A DNA stretch of 64,000 nt from Pseudopyrenochaeta lycopersici (taxonomy: Eukaryota; Ascomycota; Dothideomycetes; Pleosporales; Pseudopyrenochaetaceae): NCBI GenBank assembly GCA_003313425.1, contig NHZP01000002.1:1116001-1180000 (forward strand). Reading direction: 5' to 3'. Shown piece by piece: positions 58,536-64,000 of this stretch (within the stretch, counting starts at the first letter, position 1; every line of letters starts with the position of its first letter). The notes under the pieces are model-generated. The model had not been told where the DNA came from, searched no databases, and saw only the letters and a program-made list of their open reading frames with translations. Both the position numbers and the translations under genes were made by a program.

Positions 58536-59475
58536 ATGTTGACCAACACAGCCAGTACTAGTTCGTCTGCAAGAACAAAGGTTCGTTCAATCCTGCCGTT
58601 CCAAAAACTTGGTTGGCGGCTGACGTTAGAGCAGCCTGCAGATCTTGAGCGCATTCGCAACAATCAACGACGCTGTCGCGCTCGACAGAAAGAATACATC
58701 GCAGAACTTGAAGACAAGATCCGCCAATACGAAAGTGCTAGTAGCCAATCTTCTACCGACCCAAAATTACAGCAAATCGTCCGAGAAAATGAGTTACTCA
58801 AGCGACTCTTGCAGTCTTTAGGTTTAGGCAATGACTTTATCAAGGCTTACAGCAAGGCCGCCAAAAACGCTCCAGACATCTCACGGGCTCGGCTAGACGA
58901 AAGCTGTTGCCAGGCTAAAGCTTGCTCGCCTTCCTCTCTATCTTTAGGCATTTTGCAGGTATGTGGATCTCCAGCTTTTTGCAGGGCTGCTCAGATTCTG
59001 ACTCGACAAGCCCAACTTAACACCAACCATAACCCGCGAACTACAAACTGAATATACACCTATATTATCAAGCATGGATATTGAAGCTCCAATTCAAGAT
59101 GCTTTACAATTCTATGAAAGCTTGGCCCAAGTGGACGCAGCTCTATCATGGGAGCCTTTCGACTTTCCTACTACTTCAACCTCTGCTTTGGAGCCATTGC
59201 AAACAGATGTTCAAGCCGAGAGTTTCATTCAATTGACTGAGGACACTCTAAGGACAGAATTATTCAGCAATAGGGTACTCGCAGAGGATGTATCAGACAC
59301 AACGACTCTCTGCTCGTCGGCCTTTTCGCTAATCCTCAAGCACAACCTGAAAGGCTATAGCGTCGCAGACTTGGACCTTAAGCTTCGAGTAGGTTACAGA
59401 TGTGGTACTGCAATATCTGAGGGCTGTCGTGTCGACAACAAGATTCTGCTTAATGTTCTTGCAGAAATCTCATAG
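58536..59475 (+). CDS. bZIP transcription factor B of the arsenic island
   Basis: 278 residues from exons 58536-58580, 58632-58958 and 59011-59475 (837 nt). Basic region and zipper: ADLERIRNNQRRCRARQKEY, then IAELEDKIRQY and ENELLKRLLQSLGLGNDF. A Cys-rich patch (DESCCQAKACSPSS) precedes intron 2. The C-terminal domain has FDFPTTSTSAL, TTLCSSAFSLILKHN and YRCGTAISEGCRVDNK, ending LLNVLAEIS. It is a paralogue of bZIP A: same intron positions and cysteines (SCxQAxxC; LC, YRCG, EGC). Intron 1 is 51 nt with no stop, so its retention would insert 17 residues just before the basic region. Likely regulator of the neighbouring arsM and FMO genes. Confidence 0.86.
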
Positions 59476-59672
59476 GCACGCTACATTCGTTCGAATGCTA
59501 ATGGTAGCATGTCTAGTTTGTGGCATCCGGAAATATGCTTTAAGATGCGCACATAGCGCTATAGAATCATCTAGATTACAATTTTGTGTCATTAAAATTA
59601 TTCAATCTGTTTTACTAAGCTGGCGAATGTGTAAGCTCACGGACAGCCTTCACATCGATGCCAAGACATATT

Positions 59673-59737
59673 GGTGACATCCTGCAGTGACATACTGTAG
59701 TGACAAAGAGCAGTGACGAACAGCAGTAACCTATCGC
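59673..59737 (+). repeat. five 13-bp tandem repeats, AGTGACA core, upstream of arsM
   Basis: Units start at 59673, 59686, 59699, 59712 and 59725, exactly 13 bp apart: GGTGACATCCTGC, AGTGACATACTGT, AGTGACAAAGAGC, AGTGACGAACAGC, AGTAACCTATCGC. The left half is most conserved. The array lies 165-230 bases upstream of the arsM ATG, with a TAAATAAA-type TATA element near 59790 between them. The core is the same as at the other island promoters. Confidence 0.75.
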
Positions 59738-59903
59738 AACGATCTCAATGCTGACATACCATCATCTCAAAGATAAGTCTGACTACACATAAATAAAGAA
59801 GCTCCTCACTTCTACTTTCAGTGCATCGTAGATAGCTTTTCTCGATTACTCCAGCATCATTGAACTCAGCTCACAAATCGCTCATCTTAACACTCTCGGC
59901 AAC

Positions 59904-61112
59904 ATGGACTCTAATAACGTCTACAAGCAGGTTCAAGACCACTATGGCCCCCTTGCTCGAGCCGAGAAGCCTTCATATTCCGGTGCCATAGCTCAAGCAT
60001 TCGGCTACACCGAAGAAGAGCTCAACAGTATTCCCCATAACGCCAATCTCGGCCTCAGCTGTGGCAACCCTCTCGCAATAGCTAGTCTTCGAGAGGCAAG
60101 CATCATTGATTCTCAAGCTATATTGACTTAGACTAATTTATTACGATTGCAGGGCGAGACTGTTGTGGACTTCGGCAGCGGCGCCGGGTTTGACGTTTTT
60201 CTCAGTGCGAACAAGGTCGGTCCGAAAGGTCGCGCAATCGGCGTTGACATGAACATGGTGAGCCCAAGAGCAACATCGATGGTCGCTGAATTTTGTCAGA
60301 CCAACTTGTTTTATTTAGGATATGCTTACTCGGGCTCGTGACAACCACGTGAAGTCGGGAGGCGCAAAGAATGTATCCTTCGTCGAGGGCCAAATCACAT
60401 CCATCCCGATTGAAGACGGCATTGCAGACTGCATTATATCCAACTGCGTCATCAATCTTGTGCCCGAGGCCGAGAAGCCGGCTGTGTTCGCGGAAATGGC
60501 TCGCCTACTCAAGCCCGGCGGACGAGTTGCTATTTCGGACATCCTTGCGAGGAAGCCATTTCCATCAGAGCTTCGAGAGAGTATTGCTGCTTACGTATGT
60601 TGCGTGGCTGGATGCAGCACAAAGGAAAACTATGAACGTTTTCTCACTGAAAACGGATTTGGTGGTAAGCACGCAGGCTCGCAAGCCATGATCTGCTGCT
60701 AATTAGACAAGATATTGTCATTGTTGATGCAGAGAGCAATCTCAATGTCTATATTGATATGGAAAATCAAAGCAAACAAGAGAACGGAGATGCCACAGAC
60801 TGCTGTGATTCGTCAGCTGCTTCTGGAACGGCGCGAGAAATACAATGTTGTTCAAAAAAAGCCGCAAACTGCTGCTCGAGGACATCGAGCAAAGCAAGTA
60901 ATTCTGAACACACAAGCAGTATTTCAACTGCAGAGGTTGCAGAACTTAAATGCTGCTCAGAACTCCGTTCGGAAGCGCATAGAGGTGTGGCCGCTTCTGG
61001 GAGCCTTGCTGATATTGATATCAATGAGTGGGCTGGTAAGTTCCTCTATTAATAATCTCTATCCCGCTCACACCCGCCAGGGTCCTACAAAATCTTCGCA
61101 GTTAAGATGTAA
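59904..61112 (+). CDS. arsM: arsenite S-adenosylmethionine methyltransferase ArsM
   Basis: Cytosolic enzyme methylating As(III). Exons 59904-60095, 60153-60257, 60319-60664, 60712-61035 and 61081-61112 give 332 residues (999 nt). Intron 1 uses a GC donor (GCAAGC...TTGCAG). SAM motif [23 protein letters not shown]; the arsenic-binding cysteines are in GLSCGNPLA (Cys53), [10 protein letters not shown] (Cys142) and VCCVAGCS (Cys193/194/198). [12 protein letters not shown] and the ending [14 protein letters not shown] are typical. An extra C-terminal segment holds four CC pairs (about 245, 260, 268, 295), perhaps holding As(III). The promoter has the 13-bp repeat array. Confidence 0.93.
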
Positions 61113-61985
61113 GCTTGTGATTATTTCTGAGAACTAAAATCTACCATGTGTACAAGTGGAGTAACGTTAGTTTAACACTACGATTTTTCCGACTATCAGT
61201 GCATGACCAAGGTCACGAAGCTATTTAAAGATCGAACCTTTTATAAGCTCATTAACGACAAGACAACCTACAACGGTTTGATTAGCAGTATTTGAAGTAG
61301 AAGTCGAAAGTGCAAAATAACTCAAATTTGCTGCTACCAGCTTGGTGGACGACCGACCCACTCCGATCAAAAGGTTTTGAGATGACGAATATACAAGAGC
61401 CGAACTGGTTAATTAAGAGGCAGAGAGTAGGCAAGGTCTAAGTTTGATCGCAAGGCTGCGGGGCTTTGGTCGGCTCGCATGCCAAGAATTTCCACAGCTA
61501 TAACCCTGCTTAACAGCTGCTACCCTCCTCCAGATTATCTTACAGTTATGTAGCAATTTCGTGCTAGCTAGAACTAGTAATTGTTCTAATCAGACGTACC
61601 GACCAGAGTGGAGATCCCGAATAATTTGACCGCGCCACCCCCAGCCTACAGCTAACTATTACCTCTTGGCAGTGATATTAGATTCTTCAGCTTCGATAGA
61701 AATGCTCAAGGGGTTGCGACAATGATGCAAGCGTAAGGGCAGCCTTCCGGTGTATGAGGCGTGTTTTGTTTAAAATGACAATATTTGCGAATCATGTAGC
61801 AAGGCGTTCGCACAAGGGTAATTTTTATATATAAATATAACTAAATCGCTTCAGACTTGGTCTAACATGTAACCCAAGGTGGATACAGTAAGACCTATGT
61901 CGAGAGGAGAAATTATGTGCCTTCAAAACGGAAGTATCTATAGTTCGTTCTGTTACGGCGGTCATTTCCTACGGGTAAACAGATG
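61113..61985. other. AT-rich intergenic region
   Basis: About 870 bases, convergent 3' flanks of arsM and the peptidase; no gene seen. Confidence 0.5.
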
Positions 61986-63838
61986 TTAGAGACTTTGCCT
62001 CTCGAAGTCCCGATTTGCAAACTTGTGCTTCGCCATCTCAATACCTCTTCTTGCCAAAGTGGATTTACTTTCAAATCCCAGGCTTCTTGTTTCAATGGTG
62101 CTGTTAGCCAAAAGCGCCGCGGCCGACTCCAAAGCGACTTCATATGCCCGCTGGTTAGGCTCGCACACCTTGCCAACCTCTGGCAACGTGCCATCGTTGA
62201 AATAGTCATGGATGGCTTTGATTGTGCAATTTGAAGGATGGTTCATCAGTCCATGTCCATGTCCGGTGTGTTCCAACAACCGACTGCCCTTGAAATTCGC
62301 TGAAGCTTCCCAGGCGCCGCTCAAAGGTGTGATAGGATCATACGCGCTATTTACCAGAAGTAGTGGAAAGCTTGTATTGATAGCGGTGAATGGCCCTTGA
62401 TATTTTTCTGCGGCATCGAATTTCCACTGCGCACAAGGCCAGGTCTGCGGTGCAAACACGTCAGACCAAGAGCCTTGAGCGGCTTGTGCTCGGACAACGG
62501 AGTATAAGTCCTCCGGTTTGTCGGCGCGGAAGGACGAATCTGAACATGCGATGGCGTGGAAAGAGTTCTGGCCCAGGTTCCAAGGTAATTCGGGTGTGGT
62601 CGCGTTATCGGACGGTGTCGATGGGGGTGGTTGAAGCCAACTATCCCAGTCCCGTTTGAGTGCCCCGTCGATGAGTGAAAGCAGGCTTATGTATTGTTCC
62701 GGTCGGTAAAGGTACACCAGCATCCAGTATTTCAACTCTTGGTACAAAGTAATACCACCAGGCTGCCACCATGGTTGCGACACCGGTTGATACCACTCTG
62801 GAATAATGACAGGATCATCAAGGAGCTCTTGGAAGACCTTTGCCAGCTCATTATGCAAATCTTTGGGCGTCGTATCAGGTCCGGTATAGTTTGCCAATGG
62901 ACAAACCGCCGGTCCCGCATCCACGCATTCTTTAAAGAAGTTTAGGAGCGCAACTTCGGTATCTCGATTAGCTGTCAACCATTGCCCAGAAAAGTAATCG
63001 TCAAATCTCACGACACTGTCGAGCAGGATTCGGCCAACACGATCGGGAAACATAGAAGCGAAGGTTTGGCCTAGAATACTGCTGTAAGATCTGCCCCAGA
63101 ATCTTAGGAGGCCATCTTCATTCAGGGCGTCAACAATTTTAAGCAAGTCACGGGCCACGAAGGGAGTACCCAGATAGCGCGCGATGTCTGAGTTGCCCTC
63201 AGTATCGGCACAGGACTGGACAAAAAGGCCTGCATCATCCCAAGCCTTTGACTTGAGAATCGAGTACATGTCGGTTTGCGGGACTGTGAAGTTGGTGTCG
63301 CGGCGAGTGAGTGCAGTGGCCGTGTTGTTCGATTGAAGGCAGGCGAAGGGCATAGTTCGTCCAGTGCCACTGCGATCATCAGCGTTCAGTCCCCAAAGGC
63401 ACGAAAAATTTAGTAGGCTTACCGTGCATCAAGCCCTACCACATCGAAGTGGCCACCAAAAACGTCGCGATACATGGGTCCTTTTTTCGAAATCTCTTCT
63501 ACACCACTCGCTCCAGGACCTCCAGGGTTCATGATGATGCTCCCCTTGAAGGGCTCCTTCGTAGCTTCCACCTTAACTAATTGGAGGTCGATAGTTTTAC
63601 CGCTCTCGATGTTTGTATAGTCAAGGGGCACTTGGAGGTTTGCGCAGAGAAGTGGTACACCATGAGCAGCTATGATCTTCTGGTGGCTGGTTGGAAAGTC
63701 GAGATCGCATGGTGTCCATTTGAGCGACGTCGCATTGCGGCCTTGAGTGGTTTCGGTGGGGTATGATAGACCAAATTTAGAAAGAAGGAGGGCAACTGTA
63801 GCTTTAGGAAACATCATCTTGATGGAAACAAGAAACAA
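61986..63838 (-). CDS. secreted alpha/beta-hydrolase peptidase, TAP-like C-terminus
   Basis: 599 residues from exons 63838-63423 and 63369-61986 (1800 nt). A signal peptide (MMFPKATVALLLSKFGLSYP) is near the start. S33-type proline/tripeptidyl aminopeptidase-like: VPLDYTNIESGKTIDLQLVK, the oxyanion-hole strand MNPGGPGASG, FDVVGLDARGTGRT. The nucleophile elbow is FWGRSYSSILGQTFASMFP (Ser in GRSYS; the usual Gly after SY is Ser). The Asp is in VNSAYDPITPL and the His in HTGHGHGLMNHPSNC, with the TAP_C disulfide region CTIKAIHDYFNDG. Several NxS/T sites. Extracellular peptide degradation is likely. Confidence 0.88.
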
Positions 63839-64000
63839 AAAACTCTAGTGGTGATAATGAAGTGCATGATCAGGGACTTTCAGAACACCTTTATAAAGAT
63901 ATTGAGGTGGAGAAACTACACAGCCGCTGACATCAACCTCGCGATATGCCAACTACATGACCTAGCAGTCAGCTTTGTTGTCTATGTAAAGAATTTCTTG

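Overview
The window is fungal nuclear DNA. Nearly every gene is interrupted by 43-61 base GT-AG introns. The gene families (Zn2Cys6 regulators, DUF3176, Ugo1, fungal bZIPs, GH51, MFS families) point to a filamentous ascomycete (Pezizomycotina). Dothideomycetes/Pleosporales is a plausible guess from protein style, not proven here. I see no rRNA, convincing tRNA, CRISPR or intact transposon.

Layout. 205-10047: accessory block with an intron-rich DHA1 drug/H+ antiporter facing a regulator with two tandem Zn2Cys6 clusters, then a YtcJ-type amidohydrolase and a second Zn2Cys6 regulator; it looks like a small catabolic or export cluster. 11117-24414: YbjQ-like protein, secreted GH51 arabinofuranosidase, cytochrome P450, CobW/G3E GTPase with a His-rich tail, secreted CE1 esterase and an MCT-type transporter. 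25788-28812: divergent pair of a CA3427-like periplasmic-binding-fold protein with a probable mitochondrial presequence and an FMO. 29226-35112: housekeeping core in two head-to-head pairs, UGO1/mitochondrial ferredoxin and RRP15/SRP54. 35617-44703: DUF3176 membrane protein, DUF3237 protein, MFSD1-like carrier and a zinc polyol/alcohol dehydrogenase, with wide AT-rich spacers.

46417-61112 is an arsenic detoxification island and the main result. It carries a Cdc25/rhodanese-type arsenate reductase and an ACR3 arsenite efflux pump (divergent), an ArsM arsenite methyltransferase with a tail of four CC pairs, a flavin monooxygenase, an MCT-type transporter, and two paralogous bZIP regulators sharing intron positions. 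It also contains two broken genes that need spliced, frame-corrected reading to be seen: an arsH pseudogene and a third, different bZIP pseudogene. Most of their nonsense changes are of the CpA-to-TpA type expected from RIP.

The promoters of the island share a repeated element, AGTGAC(AT). It occurs as three copies at exact 22-bp spacing before the transporter, five copies at exact 13-bp spacing before arsM, an 11-bp perfect palindrome (AGTGAGTCACT) between arsenate reductase and ACR3, an inverted pair before the monooxygenase and a single copy before arsH. This suggests a bZIP-controlled regulon. 61986-63838 is a secreted TAP-like serine peptidase.

Exon coordinates were worked out by hand from splice signals; where stated, summed exon lengths were checked to be multiples of three.
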